DNA of 64,000 nucleotides from Rattus norvegicus (GCF_036323735.1 NC_086029.1:48731357-48795356); one strand, 5' to 3'; counted from the first letter of the stretch, positions 1 to 12,519 are shown. Numbers and translations: made by a program. The notes: generated by a model not told the origin, from the sequence alone.

Positions 1-2327
1 TTTCCTTAATAGTATCCTTGACATATAGAAGCTTTTTAATTGTGTCAGGCTTATCGATAGTTCCGTTTAGCCTCTTATTTTGTTGTGTTGCCATAATCTA
101 CAGCATGGCAGGAGAGAGCTTTCCCGTCCTAGATTAGCTAACGTCCCATCCTCGCTGCCTCCTGAGAGAATCCCATTATTATGGCCGTGCATCCCATTTC
201 CTAGAATGCTTTCTTCACCACCAGGGTAATTTGTTTATATAAACTATGTTGCTGCTGACTGGCTTAAAACTTATTTGCTCACAGTTTTTGCTAATCGGTG
301 ACTTTTTTAAGGGGAAGAAGTGAGACTTCAGCAAGTTATTTCACCTTTCTGTACGCACCTCGAAGCAGAGCCGTAAGATAAGCAGTGAAATTTCACAGGA
401 AGCTGCTTTTCCTGGGTGCCACATCAGCACCTTCCCTGTGTACCCAACCCACTGCATTCCTGCTCTCACCGCTTTCCTGACTCAGACCACCACTTTTGTG
501 ATCTCAGGTGTTAACTTCAGGGTCACTCTGAGGCTGACCATCTGGTTTCTCTTTAATAGAGAGCTATGATTGCGCCAACAATGTCTGTTCACTTACAGCC
601 ATCTCACCACAGGAGGAGAAATAAAAAAGCAAAGCATTGGCAAGTCCCCACGATACCCATAGCACCCTCTTCCTTCAGCTCACAGCCAAGGCGATCCACA
701 CTGAGCACAGCGCTGTGCAAAGCTGGGGGCTGCTGGAGATATTACCCTGGACATCACAACCAACACTGTAAAGGTCTCCATGTCTTATCTTCGTATTTGT
801 GATCACGGCATCTCACGCTAGTGTTTGTCATTGAGCCTTTCAAACATGGCTGCCTACGGTCCTAGTAACCTATACCTCTTTGTAGGGGCAATGTCTCTGG
901 AGTCTGCCACACTGGTGCTTTGCTCAAGCCCAGCACTGACACCCATTCACACATGCAGTGGACATGAACCTCTGAGTTAATATGATGTGTACAAAACGGA
1001 ATCCAGCTGATTCCTCCATGGCCTCTACTCACGCCTAGTGCGAGCCTTGTCTTGTCTCCTAAAATAACACATTATTAATCCTCTGCAACCCACTTTTTAG
1101 AACAGTTTCTTCACCAGCAGTGTCGTTTCTACAAAGTGTTTCTGCTCACTGGCTTGAAAACTATGTGTTCACAATGTTGCAGACTAGTGACTTTTTTTTA
1201 AGGGGAAGAAGTGTTTTGCCCAAGTTATGAGCCAGCTCCCAAGGACTCCCAAGTTCATCCTGGAAGGAGACAAGAGAACTGAGAAGCCTCTATCTAAGCC
1301 AACCCCTCCAAGGTGACCTCACTCCCTCTGTTTCCCTGATACCTGCCTCCTGCCTCCACAGACAGGGGTCTGCCCTGAGCTGCCATCACTAAGTGAAAAT
1401 CAAAGCCCCAAAAAACTGACTGGTTACTCTCTGTGTGTATCTCTCTGTCTGTCTCCATCTCTGTCTCTCCCTCCCATCTCCCACTTACCCTGGGACACCA
1501 AAAGCACGCTGATAAGTACGACCAAATGTGTCGATTTCTGATGCTACCCGTCGTGCCTGTGTGAAAGGACGGAGGGCTTGCACCAGGGAGATTCAGGCTA
1601 GGGAACAAGCTTAACTGAAGCATGCACGAGCTTGGGTGCAAATGACTCAAGTAGCTTTACGGTATGCTAAAGCTTATTCTTTTAATTATGATATAGAATC
1701 ATAATAGCAAAACTATAGCCGAAATACGACATGGTTAGACTAGAAAACCTTCATTTCTTTGACCTAACATCTGGGTTCTGTTTCCTTCTATCCCATCATC
1801 CCACCTGTCTTAGGACACTGGTTCCCATCACACTGGCTGTGGTGATGTAGGAAGGATGAACTATACCTCCCTCTGTAGGAGAGATCGACGCCTGCCATAC
1901 TCTGTAGAGGGAACTATGCCTTCCATGTGCTGTACAACACCTCCCTTCTCACACCCTGCACTGTGCCTATGCAAGGGATAGAAAAAGGGCAGCCTTAAGC
2001 AATGCAGAACTAAAGATTCAGTTATTGTGGGAGATGGAACAACGGACATTCAAGGACAACTGGCAATTTGTGACACTCCCGTGAAGTAGAATAGGTGCTT
2101 CATTTTAAATTCTACCTACTCCCTGAAGCCTAGGTGCCAGCCATCTCTTCAGTTATCAGAATACCCAGTGATGTCTCCCCTCCAACCACTCAGTAACAAG
2201 GTACTGTCACCTCCCAAAAACTGCCCCCTGAATCTCTTATCTATCCCAGTGTGGCTGGATCCTCTTCTGCTTCAACACCAACAGGGCAGGCAGGCCTGCC
2301 ATTACGCATAATAAGACCAGCTCATAT
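1..2327. other. Intergenic, no gene recognised; two related blocks
   Basis: Non-coding by my reading. Blocks at about 150-320 and 1,040-1,215 share CTTCACCA, TGCT..CTGACTGGCTT and GTGACTTTTTTAAGGGGAAG (diverged direct copies). The short ORFs show no family resemblance. Confidence 0.6.
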
Positions 2328-2343
2328 AAGAATTATTTGTGTT

Positions 2344-2455
2344 GGGGTTGGGGATTTAGTTCAGCGGTAGAGCGCTTGCCTAGCGAGCGCAAGGCCCTGG
2401 GTTCGGTCCCCAGCCCCGAAAAAAAAAAAAAAGAAAAGAAAAAAAATTTTTAAAA
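2344..2455 (+). mobile_element. ID SINE
   Basis: Full-length tRNA-Ala/BC1-type ID element with A and B boxes and an A-rich tail. It is flanked by an exact 16-bp target-site duplication AAGAATTATTTGTGTT (2328-2343 and 2456-2471), so the insertion is young. Confidence 0.95.
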
Positions 2456-3612
2456 AAGAATTATTTGTGTTGACCTTTATGGCTAACAGCATCTCCCAAA
2501 CACAGACCTCACCTGCAGATTCCCTCCTGTCTCTCCCTTCTACCTACCAAGTCTTTCTCATGCTAGAGGTCTGGGAAGACACCTGAGTCCTCACATTCAC
2601 TGCCACTTCCTCAGAGCCTTGGACAGACTTGACTTTTGTGGAATTAGGAACCAGGTGGGCCTAACACAGACAACAGGACCAGGGGCCAAGAGTTCTGTGT
2701 CCCTATGAGTCTGAGACTGCATGGGAATCATTTCTCTACAGGCCCAGCCTTCTACCAAATCCAAACAAGGTCAGTTATGGTCATGTGTGTCCCAGAAGGC
2801 AGAGCAGGGTCTTCCTGGACCCCTGTGGGGCCTCAGAGAACCTCTTAAGAATTTCCCCCATATTTATTCAAAGTAAGTACCACGAAAACACAAAGCTCTC
2901 CGACCCACCCTCAGTGTGTGGCGGGCACCCGGGTTTGCAGCTGGCTTTTTATCAAGACTATATACAGTATCTGCTGGAATCCAGCTCCCTGCCCCCCAGG
3001 GGAACTTCCTGGCCTCCTTCCAAAGAAGGGACACTGGAGAGAGCAAGAACTCCAGCCTGTGGCAGCTATGCTGTAAAGAAAGTCTGCCTGGGTGGGCCTG
3101 AGACTAATGTCCCCGGCTGACAGCCCCCGGGAGCTTTTGTACTCTTGGGAGGTCTTGGTGCCTGGGATACAGTGAGGCAAGAACATTGCTTGTTGTGGGA
3201 GAGAATGGAGGCTGGACTCGAACAACCCCAGGGCTCAGGGTCACAGCCATTTCTGGGCAGGAGAAGCCTGGCAGTGAGACGGGCCGGGGGGCTTAGCCAT
3301 AAACACAGAAGTGAGGCCTCCTTGCATGGCCACAACAGGTCAGGAGGGAGGGAGAGCCAGTGCTACCGTGGCTAGGAAGAAAGACCTTAAAGAGAGACCA
3401 CACCACCCAGAGAGAGCAATCCACCCAGGCGCATAGCCTGAAAGCCTTCTGTGATCCCTCTAACTGGGGAAACTGAGGCCGCAACCCTGCATGCCCCCAC
3501 AGAGCAATGCTGCTCAGAGAGCAAGCCTTCTGTTTGCCATGGCTGCTAACAAAGTATGCTCCTTCCAGGAAAATATACTCTTTCCTGGACCTCAGAAAAG
3601 CTATGAGAAAAA

Positions 3613-3838
3613 GTGGGGGGTTTGGGAGGAGAGGGGGAGGAGGAGAGGAGGTGGAGAAGGGGGGAGGGGGAGGATGAAGGGTGGGAATAGGGGGAGGGGA
3701 GGGAGAGGGTGGAAATGAGATAAGGTGGGAGTTGGGGGAGAGGGGAGAGGGGAGGGGGGAGGGTGGGAGTAGGTGGAGGGGTGAGGGTGGAGGGGTGAGG
3801 GTGGAGAATAGGAGTGGGTGGAGGGGTGAGGGTGAAGA
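3613..3838 (+). repeat. Polypurine tract, GGGGA/GGGTGGA-rich
   Basis: About 225 bp of nearly pure purine on the plus strand with varied GGAG, GGGA and GGTGGAGGGGTGAG units. Confidence 0.9.
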
Positions 3839-3889
3839 GTAGGGACAGCTTTTTATGTTTCAAAGTCAACATTCTTTTTTTAACATATG

Positions 3890-4057
3890 TTTGTTTCCTT
3901 CTTTATGAGAGTGTGTGTGCCATGTATGCATAGGAAGGTCAAAGGTTAACTTTCCAGTGTCTGTTCTCCTTCCCCACAACATGAGTTCCTGGGATCAAAC
4001 TCAGGCCGTCAGCTTTGCAGCAAGCACCCCTAACCCCTGAGCCATCTTACCAGCCCT
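3890..4057 (-). mobile_element. B2/B3-like SINE
   Basis: Reverse-oriented copy ending in the B2 head complement (GAGCCATCTTACCAGCCC). Confidence 0.65.
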
Positions 4058-6992
4058 CAGACTAGGTCTAGTGCATGCAGGTGCCTGTGCTGTGTTTTTA
4101 ATTGCCTTTGGGTGGTTGTGGAACAATCCAGTATTAATACAGTCGGATATTTAGGGAATATAGGTTATAGACCCAGGTTAGCCAGGGCCTGGAAAAAAAA
4201 ACTTTGTTGATCAATACTGCCCCCTTGTGACCGATCCTCACTCATAATTTCAGTAGGTTAGAGAGGGCTGACAATAACTTATGGCTTGTTCAACCGCTCT
4301 GCACGTTCTAGCGCTCTTGTGTGCCCAAAGGGAACATTTATGTGAAATAATCATTTCTAAGTGAGCAAGAGTTTGATTTAAGAACACTGTCATCAAATAT
4401 TCACCAGAGTTCACAGTAGCACTTGAGAAAATGTAGGCTGCTGACGTGCTGACAACTTCACTCCCTCACAGCCCTCACACCAGCCCCAGCAGCCGGAGCG
4501 TGACAACGTCCAGGGGACTTCAAGCATAAATGCCTTCCAGCCTGGAAAACCTACCTGATGGATTTGGTCTGCAGTAACAAGAGACAGTTCCTCAAAGCAT
4601 TTTCAGGGATTCTACAAACCATCCATATGCGGAAGTTGATAACATAATTCAGTTTAGGACGTGTCATTCTTGGACTGAATCCTCACATTCACCAAATTCC
4701 ACCCAACACAACAGCAGTCAGTCTCCTATATAAGCCACATGTGGGGCTGGGGGTTCTAGCCTCTGACCACACCCCTGAGGTCTGCAACTGTCACACCTGT
4801 GCCTTTCTCAGCCCCGCTTCTGACGTGCAGTTTGAATCTTCAGTTTATGAAGATCTCCACGTGATACACATTCACGTGTCCTCAGACTCAGCCAGACAGT
4901 GTGTGCATGGGTAGCTTGCAGGATGCTAGCTGGTGTGTGAGCCCTCGGGCCCCAGCTGAGATTTGAGAACTCTAACAAGTTGATTCTCAAACTTGGCCAC
5001 ATGTTGGCTTTACCAGAGGGTTGAAGAAATGCTGGATCGCATCTCCAGAAGTCGACTGAGGTTGTATGGCATTTGGGCTGGGCACTGAGCATTTGAAAGT
5101 TCTTACAGATGGTTTAATATCCAGCAGAGTTTCAGGACCACCATCTCTGAGAAAGGAAAAGATATTAGAGAGCCTTTGTCTTTGATTCTCAATAAGCTGT
5201 GTGACCGCTCGATGCCAACCCTACAGGGGTGGCTCTGTGGAAACCTCCTCGTGCTGAGAGACCGCAGTAAACAAAATAAGGCACTAACAAAAGATAGTGT
5301 GGCCAGTAGAGGGACAATCACGTTCTCCATGATCTCTGAGAACTTATATTGATGGAGGTTGCCTTTCAGCCTGGATTCCAAGCTGTCTGGGATGCCCTAG
5401 GGCAGGTAGCAGGCTGACTTCCAGATCCCTTCAAACCTGGCAGCCACAAGCCAGGAGTTTTTCTCCAGAAAGCCAATGAAAGAGTCGTGGCCCTTGCCTG
5501 GAAACTGCATCGAAACCACTGCTCTGGACTTTTGACTTCTGAATAGTAGCAAGCTGCAGTTCTTGTCCTTTTAGGTGATAGGCTCAGGATATATTCAGGA
5601 AAGAATCTGGTTTTCCTAGTGTGCCTTCCCCAGTGCACCATGACCTGAATGAGGGTAGACAAGTGAACGGCGTCTCTTACTTAGAAGGTGAAGATGCAGA
5701 CAGAAGAGACGGCTCAGTGGATTAAGACCACGGACGAGGCTGGACCTGGCACATACCTTCAGTCCCAAACCTTGAGAAGCAGAGGAGGATCTCTGTGGGT
5801 GTCAGGCCAACCTGGCTTATGTAGCAAGTTCCAGGCCAGCTGAGACACATCCTGAGATGCTGTCCCAGGAAAAATACAATAATAAAAAGAACATACACTG
5901 TTCTTCCTGGGAACCTGAGTCCAGTTCACAGCGCCTGTCTGGAGTAGCCTACAGCCAAGGAAGAGCGTCCTCCTCAGCCTCCATGGGCATCTGTACGCAA
6001 GCGTACACGTCCAGCCACAGACTTAATACACGTGCTCATAAATAAAACAAATCCTTATTTTTAAAAAGGCAAAGAATCGATTTTTGAAGTCATACTCCAC
6101 GCTGTTTACAAAACACATGGACTTGTATACCACTATAAGTCAGGCGCCTCCTACCATGCCCTTGTTGGGTTAGACAAATCACTATAACAGCATTTAGGGA
6201 AACAAAAGTGTCCACTTAACAGGTGGGGGATCCAACGCCCTCTTCTGGTCACTGTAGGTGTCTGCACTCACAAGCACACATAAATTAAAAAATAAATCTT
6301 TAAAGAGTTTTCCTTTTTGCTGTTTTGTGGCTCCCCCTGAAATCAGTCTGCCATGCTCACCTGGTAGCCCCACTGGTGAGTAAGATGAGAGTATCCAATG
6401 GGACAGCGTATCCATCTTCTCCAAGCCTTGCTCACACCAAGCCTGAGGATTTCCTCCCCATACCCAGGAATTCTCCCCTTCTTGGTGGATGCCAATTGTG
6501 CATCTTATAATTTGTTCAGTCCTGTGACTGGCAGGATTAGTGCAGACCCCCCCCCAGACCTACAGGGTACAGACCCCTACTTCAACCACAAGTCCAGAAC
6601 TGCTGTATTTCCGGCCACCTAGTGAGGTTGGTTCCTACTGTGCCTGTCTTGGGTTAGATAAGTTACCATAACAGCTTACAAACATTTAGGAAAACCTCTG
6701 TTTGTTTCCCATTTGATAACAGAGGATACAGCTCAAGAGGTGCCACACTGAAGAATTGGCAAGGGCCAGGAATAGGAAGAGGTGTACCTCCCAGTACCTC
6801 CTTGCTCACCCACTGACGTCTCCAAGAACCACAGTTTGAGAGCTCTGATGGAGGCTTCAAGAGGGCATGACAGATTACTAGCTCAATATCTACCTCTCTT
6901 CTCCCTGAAGGATGTCTTCCTGATGCTGAACCCCAATCCTGAAACTTCCTAAGAGTCCACCAAGAGGCCCTTCAGAAAGAAAAGAACAGGTT
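4058..6992. other. Intergenic, old repeats only
   Basis: Contains a B1/B2-like mosaic at about 5,698-6,060 and a B2 3' end at about 6,222-6,305. A short segment around GGGTTAGA...CATAACAGC occurs at both 6,168 and 6,651. No gene is visible. Confidence 0.5.
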
Positions 6993-7105
6993 TAGGTGGT
7001 TTCTTCTTCCTCTTCTTCCTTTTCCTCCTCTTCTTCCTCTTCCTCTTCCTCTTCTTCCTCTTCCCCTTCTTCTTCCTCTTCCTTTTCCTCTTCTTCCTTT
7101 TCCCC

Positions 7106-7152
<47 letters not shown>

Positions 7153-7556
7153 TTATATAAGTACACTGTAGCTGTCTTCAGATACACCAGAAGAGGGCAT
7201 CGGATCTCTTTACAGATGGTTGTGAGCCACCATGTGGTTGCTGGGAATTGAACTCATGACCTCTGGAAGAGCAGTCGGGTGCTCTTAACCACTGAGCCAT
7301 CTCTCCAGCCCCCTTCCCCCCTTCTTCTTCCTCTTCCTTTTCCTCTTCTTTCTCTTCCTCTTCTTCTTCCTCTTCCTCTTCTTCCTCTTTCTCTTCCTCT
7401 TTCTCTTCCTCTTCCTCTTCCTTTTCCTCTTCTTCCTTTTCCTCTTCTTCCTCTTCTTCCTCCTCCCCCTCCCCTCCCCCTCCTCCTCCTCCTCTTCCTC
7501 TTCTCCTTCTCCTTCTCCTTCTCCTTCTCCTTCTCCTTCTTCTTCTTCTTCTTCTT
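6993..7556 (+). repeat. Polypyrimidine (CTT/CCT)n tract split by a B2
   Basis: Pyrimidine-only TTCCTC-type blocks at 6993-7106 and 7313-7556 flank the B2 at 7107-7312. The second ends in (CTTCTC)n and (CTT)n. Confidence 0.92.
7107..7312 (-). mobile_element. B2 SINE with (TTTA)n tail
   Basis: Well-preserved reverse B2 whose A-rich tail has become a (TTTA)n microsatellite at 7107-7155. It sits inside a polypyrimidine tract. Confidence 0.9.
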
Positions 7557-7733
7557 CAGATTTATTTAGTTATTATGTATACAGCATTCTGTCTACATGT
7601 ATGCCTACAGGCCAGAAGAGGGCACCAGATTCCATATAGAGGATTATGAGCCACCATGTGGTTGCTGGGAATTGAACTCAGAATCTCTGGAAGAGCAGCC
7701 AATGCTCCTAACCTCTGAGCCATCCCTTTAGGG
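7556..7733 (-). mobile_element. B2 SINE
   Basis: Reverse B2; its tail adjoins the second half of the polypyrimidine tract. Confidence 0.85.
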
Positions 7734-7795
7734 GATTTCAACATTTAGGGGGTTTCAAGTGACTTAAGAGTTTCTGCATCAAGAACCAGGGTAAA

Positions 7796-7880
7796 GAGCT
7801 GGAGAGATGACTCCGATGTGATGCCAGCAACCATGGCTCGTAACCATCTATTATGGGATCCATGCCTTCTTCTGGCATTG
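7796..7880 (+). mobile_element. B2 SINE fragment
   Basis: Diverged B2 head and middle that run directly into the (CA)n tract at 7881. Confidence 0.65.
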
Positions 7881-7883
7881 TAC

Positions 7884-7914
<31 letters not shown>

Positions 7915-7978
7915 AACACACACACACACACACTCACACACACACACGTTATATATTATGCAATATATATAATATATA
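7881..7978 (+). repeat. (CA)n then AT-rich repeat
   Basis: (CA)n with a few CACAAA and CACT interruptions, followed by a TATATA-rich stretch. Confidence 0.93.
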
Positions 7979-8179
7979 TTACATAAATAAATCGATCTTT
8001 CTGAAAAAAGAACCAGGTTGAAAACCAAATAATATTTTTCTTCTTGAGTGTCCCATGGTACCTCCCACTAGGACACTTACAAACAGCACAGGCACAATAG
8101 TTCATTCTTCAAAAGCCGTTACCTTATCCTTGGTCATCTCCCCGTTGGCATGAGAAGACTGTCTTTAAGAAATGAAGTA

Positions 8180-8355
8180 TGGGCTGGAGAGATGGCTCAG
8201 TGGTTAAGAACACCAACTGCTCTTCCAGAGGTCCTGAGTTCAAATCCCAGCAACCACATGGTGACTCACAACCATCTGTAATGAGATCTGATGCCCTCTT
8301 CTGGTGTGTCTGAAGACAGCTACAGTGTACTCATATATAATAAATTTTTTTTAAA
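8180..8355 (+). mobile_element. B2 SINE
   Basis: Near-consensus B2 from GGGCTGGAGAGATGGCTC to its A/T-rich tail. Confidence 0.93.
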
Positions 8356-10104
8356 AAAATCACGTGACTTTCTCACAGCACTATCCCCTCTGGACTGAAG
8401 GCCTCAGGTAGGATGCTGTGCAGAACATAAAGCCACCAAATGACTCAGGCTGTGGAGTGGGTGAGTCAGCTTCGTACTATGGGAAACCAGCTGACTGCTG
8501 CATGGGAGACCGTGGAGAGTTCCCAGCAGGCTGTCTTAGCAACAGATCACAGGAAACAACGATTCTCAAAGACAGTGAACAGGTTTTGTCATCAGGTAAT
8601 GACATGGAGACATTCCACTTTGGAGTACTTGCCAAGCACTATGAGAAAACTCAGCACCCAGCCATGGTCAGCCTACGAAAGGACAGAGAGGCACATGCCT
8701 CACCTGGACCATGGTCCTGCCATGGACTAGCTCAGGCACGGTACCTAGTGCTGATGTGTGGTAGACAGAATGGGCCAGACGCCTGCTGGATCTGAGGACT
8801 TCACCCAGGCTCATGTCTCCTGAACACAGAGGCATTCTGGAACCTAAAGTAGACACCCAACCTCTGCTGGGCCAGCCCAGAAACCAGCCTGGCTGCCGGC
8901 CACCAGAGAACAGTTCTTCCTGACTGTGTAGGCCCACGATGTGGTCAAATGTGCCAGCTCGAGCAACTGGAGCAGCTGGATTCTACCTTGCAGTGGGGGA
9001 TACTGCATGCCCTGGGCCCGCCTCAGTGGCACTGCAGAAACCTCTGGCAAGGCCTCCACAGACTCTGCCGGGCAGGCTGAGCTCCCCGAGGGCAGGCCAT
9101 TCTATTATAACATGCAGTTCTGCTGCCAGTTCTCTGACCGTCAGCCTTTCTGCCTCTGCTGGAACATCTACCAGGAGTGTCAGCCTGACCTGGCCTGCTT
9201 CTGAACCAGAGGCTGGAGAAACCCTTCCCAGGATGGCTTGAGGCTGGAACTTTGAACCAGCTTGGCAGAGCCTCCTACCACAGGCTAGAAGTTAGCATAG
9301 CAGAGAACCAGTTCTGGAAACTTCTGAATTCAGGCAGGAAGAACGTATGTCTGGAGAGCCAACGACATAGCAATACCATAGAGTACACAGGATCCGTGAC
9401 CGAACACGGACTTGAAGACGGCATCAGTAAACATTTCACTGGCCAAACTCAAACTGGTGCCGCTGAGTTCTAGGTTGTATGCCACACTAGGGCAACGGTG
9501 GCCTGAGAGGCTGTGACTCACATGGCAGAGAGCGACAGAGGCAAGGGATCTGGTTCTTCTTGGTGATCTGCAACAACCACCTCAAGGAGCTTTCTCCTTT
9601 CTCAGGTCTCAGCTTTGAAGACCTCAGAACCCTGACATTCATAGGCCATCAGTCACGGTGGCTTTGTATGCACACAGGTGTCCCCACCATGTGCTGCCAT
9701 GTCCCTAGCGGTCAGGAAAGCCTTGGCAAAGACCTGTCCACCAGCCAGACCCACACGCAAAGGCAAAGCAGCAGTGACCACGCAGAGTGAGACTGACTCC
9801 ATTCCATGCGGGCAGTGTGGTGCTTGGATGTAATTTCCTGAGCTTTACTATCCTGGTTTGGAAAATGGGCATCTCCAGGCTTGGTTGTTCTCTGACTACC
9901 ACATGTATACTGTGGTACACACATGCCAGGAGCCTGCCCAAGTACCAGTTTTCTCTGGATAGCAGCCATAGGGAAGCATTCGTGGGAGGGCAAAACTTGT
10001 TTTTCAAAAGTAAAAGTTGCTTACTATTAAATAATAAGTTATCCTGAAGCCCCCAGCTGCAGGCCTCTGGTGATTAACACCCAACTGTTAAACATCAGGG
10101 GATT
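8356..10104. other. Intergenic, mostly unique sequence
   Basis: Repeat-poor and GC-richer than its surroundings. One plus-strand Cys-rich frame (8,941-9,204) is discussed in the findings; no gene assigned. Confidence 0.5.
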
Positions 10105-10120
10105 AAGAAGTTCTTTGTTC

Positions 10121-10208
10121 AGGGTTGGGGATTTAGCTCAGCGGTAGAGCGCTTACCTAGGAAGCGCAAGGCCCTGGGTTCGGTCCCCAGCTCCGGGGGA
10201 AAAAAAAA
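10121..10208 (+). mobile_element. ID SINE
   Basis: Full-length ID element flanked by an exact 16-bp duplication AAGAAGTTCTTTGTTC (10105-10120 and 10209-10224). Confidence 0.95.
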
Positions 10209-10224
10209 AAGAAGTTCTTTGTTC

Positions 10225-11474
10225 TTTTCCCAACCGTCCTTCACAACCCAGCCTGCCTGAGGCTTGGAATTCACTCTTTGTCAGCTATAGAAAGTTACGC
10301 TTCCAGGAAGAAAAAATTCACTTTGAGGTCCTGAGTTCCAATCCCAGCAACCACATGGTGGCTCACAACCATCTGTAATGGGATCTGATGCCCTCTTCTG
10401 GTGTCTGAAGACAGCGACAGTGTACTCACATAACAAAAATAAATAAATCTGTAGAAAGAAAGGAAGGAAGAAAGACAGACCCCCCCCCCAAAGGACAGGA
10501 GATGGGAGACTGCTGTTTTGAGTGTTATTTTGAGCCAACAACATATTGAAGCCCAGCAATGAATAAGGCCCTGACTCAGACAAGGTGGAAGGACCCATGC
10601 ATAAGTGTTCTCTGACCTCCACATGTATGCCACGGTATTTAAATGCTTGCACTCATACACACATGGACATAGTCATACATATCAGAGAAAAATTATTTTT
10701 AAAAAGAAAAAAAAAATGCAGGTCCAGCCAGGAACCCCTGTCCTACATGGAGAGGCAGTTCTGCTTGCCCTGAGAGCTGACAGACCTAAGTACCTGGATG
10801 CTGTGTCCTTTCTACCACAGGCATTTAGCAAGAGTCAGCTCCCTTCCCTGTGGTTCTCACAGTAGCTTTCCCTGTGATAGATGAGGCTTCTACAAGTGAT
10901 GATGTAGTTGCAGGGGGTAGATTTAGTCATTATTTGTCCTTTTCTCAACTAACCAAGGCTGTCACCCACCCTTGGCGGTGAAAGTCAGGATTTCCCACAA
11001 GTAACTACGCTGGGCTGTTGCATCCAACCTTCTCTCTGTCCTCTCACAGTCTGTGAGACTGGAGTCAAAGCACACACTGATTGCCCCAGGCAGCCTTCAG
11101 GAAAGGCATGACTGCCATCAAAACGTTCCCACTTGCCTCTTCTGGGTGTCAAGGAGCGCCATTTCCCTGAGCTTTCACTAAAATCAACCTGTGGAGGACA
11201 CTGGCCGAGGCTTTAATTTGCAGTTATAACTAAGCAGTGCCTGAGAGGTCTTAAATTAAATAGGTCATCAGAGAGGGCACTATTATGTCTCACATGCAAA
11301 GCATGTGCGGTTAACTACAGTTAGGATGCCAGTAATCGGTTCCAACATGGAGACCTAATGACAAGGCATTCTAAAGTCAGATTATTAAATGGAGAGGCTA
11401 CGCAGGATCAGGTGAGCCGGTGTGGTATGAGCGTTCTGCATCCTCCTCCTCAGGGCGTCTACTGCGCCCCAGGC
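10225..11474. other. Intergenic, no gene recognised
   Basis: Holds the truncated B2 at 10,321 and a B4/B3-like tail at about 10,583-10,700; the remainder is unique sequence with no coding evidence. Confidence 0.5.
10321..10452 (+). mobile_element. B2 SINE, 5'-truncated
   Basis: Starts at the GAGGTCCTGAGTTC segment, lacking the pol III A-box head; ends in an AAATAAATC-type tail. Confidence 0.85.
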
Positions 11475-11860
11475 TGGAAGGAAACTCTCTTACGTGACCT
11501 GAGCTAGTGTGCAGACACTTTATTCAGTCGAACCAGGGCTATATATGAACCTTGGAGAGTGGGAGAGGGGTTTTCTTAGGGCAGTTTCCTTGGCTGGGGT
11601 TTAAGGTACTGTGAACGCCTCATTTGCATGGAGAGGTACTCCAGGAACCCCAGGTACTGCCTGAGGAGGCTCTTATTGGCAAAAAGGACGTTGAACTTGT
11701 AGGTCTGCCAGGGACTACTCAACCTTCCCCAGGTAGAGGTGTGGGGGCTCAGGCTCAGAGAGGGGAAGGCCTGCTGGTAATGGGAGTCCTCCATTTTGCA
11801 CCAAGCTCAGAGGCATTATCTAGACGTGGTAGACTGAAACCTTAACTAGCAGAGTTTCCC
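11475..11860 (-). mobile_element. Possible LTR fragment
   Basis: Minus-strand GAATAAAGTGTCTGCACAC near 11,530-11,510 is typical of an LTR poly(A) region, and the body is unlike the flanks. Family not identified. Confidence 0.35.
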
Positions 11861-12119
11861 CACAGGACATGAGTCCCTTCTTTTCTAGGAGGCTCTTCAC
11901 TCAGCTCATCTGATCGATTCTCAAAGCCTCGTTCATCAGGTGAGTCCAAACTGAAAATCTGCCACCTGTTCTCCATGAAGCAGGAGCGCCAGGGATCCTC
12001 CATGGTCTCTCACTTCCTCCTTCCATACCTGCCAGATCGAAGCTGTCAGACTTGAATGTGATTTAGAAACGACTGTCCACTGGCATAAAAGATTAAAATC
12101 TAAATTTGAATGTCCTCTC

Positions 12120-12425
12120 TTGCTGTTTACCTTGCTGGAACAGAATACCTGAAACTAGGAAATTTATAGCAAACAGAGGTTTACCTGGTTGTGATTCTGG
12201 AGGCGCTAGCAGATTTAGCATTTGGTAAGGGCCCAGACTCCACTTCCAGGATGGACCCCGAATACTGTGTTGTTCGGATTGGAGGGACACCACCCCTCAC
12301 ACAGCAGAGAACAGAAGGAGAACAAGAGGGGACAAGCTCACCAAGCCCAATCAGGGACGGAGCCCTCAGGGGCAAAGAGCTTTGAAAAGGACTCACCTCA
12401 CCATAGTTACAACAGTGACTAAATT
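12120..12425 (+). mobile_element. Possible old MaLR LTR
   Basis: Contains CTGGAACAGAATACCTGAAA and a TGATTCTGGAGGC-like segment reminiscent of old mammalian LTRs. Weak assignment. Confidence 0.35.
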
Positions 12426-12519
12426 TCCACAGCAGGGGACAAAACCTAGACCTGTATTTGAGTTTATCCTGCTTCTTTCTCTTCTTAGATAACCTGCATT
12501 CAAATTAGAAACCTACAGC

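Noticed and set aside
2344..2455. tRNA gene (A and B boxes present)
   Set aside because: The body is a BC1/ID SINE with A tail and target duplication; this applies to all nine copies.
7279..7569. Leu/Pro/Phe-rich frame
   Set aside because: Translation of the polypyrimidine tract.
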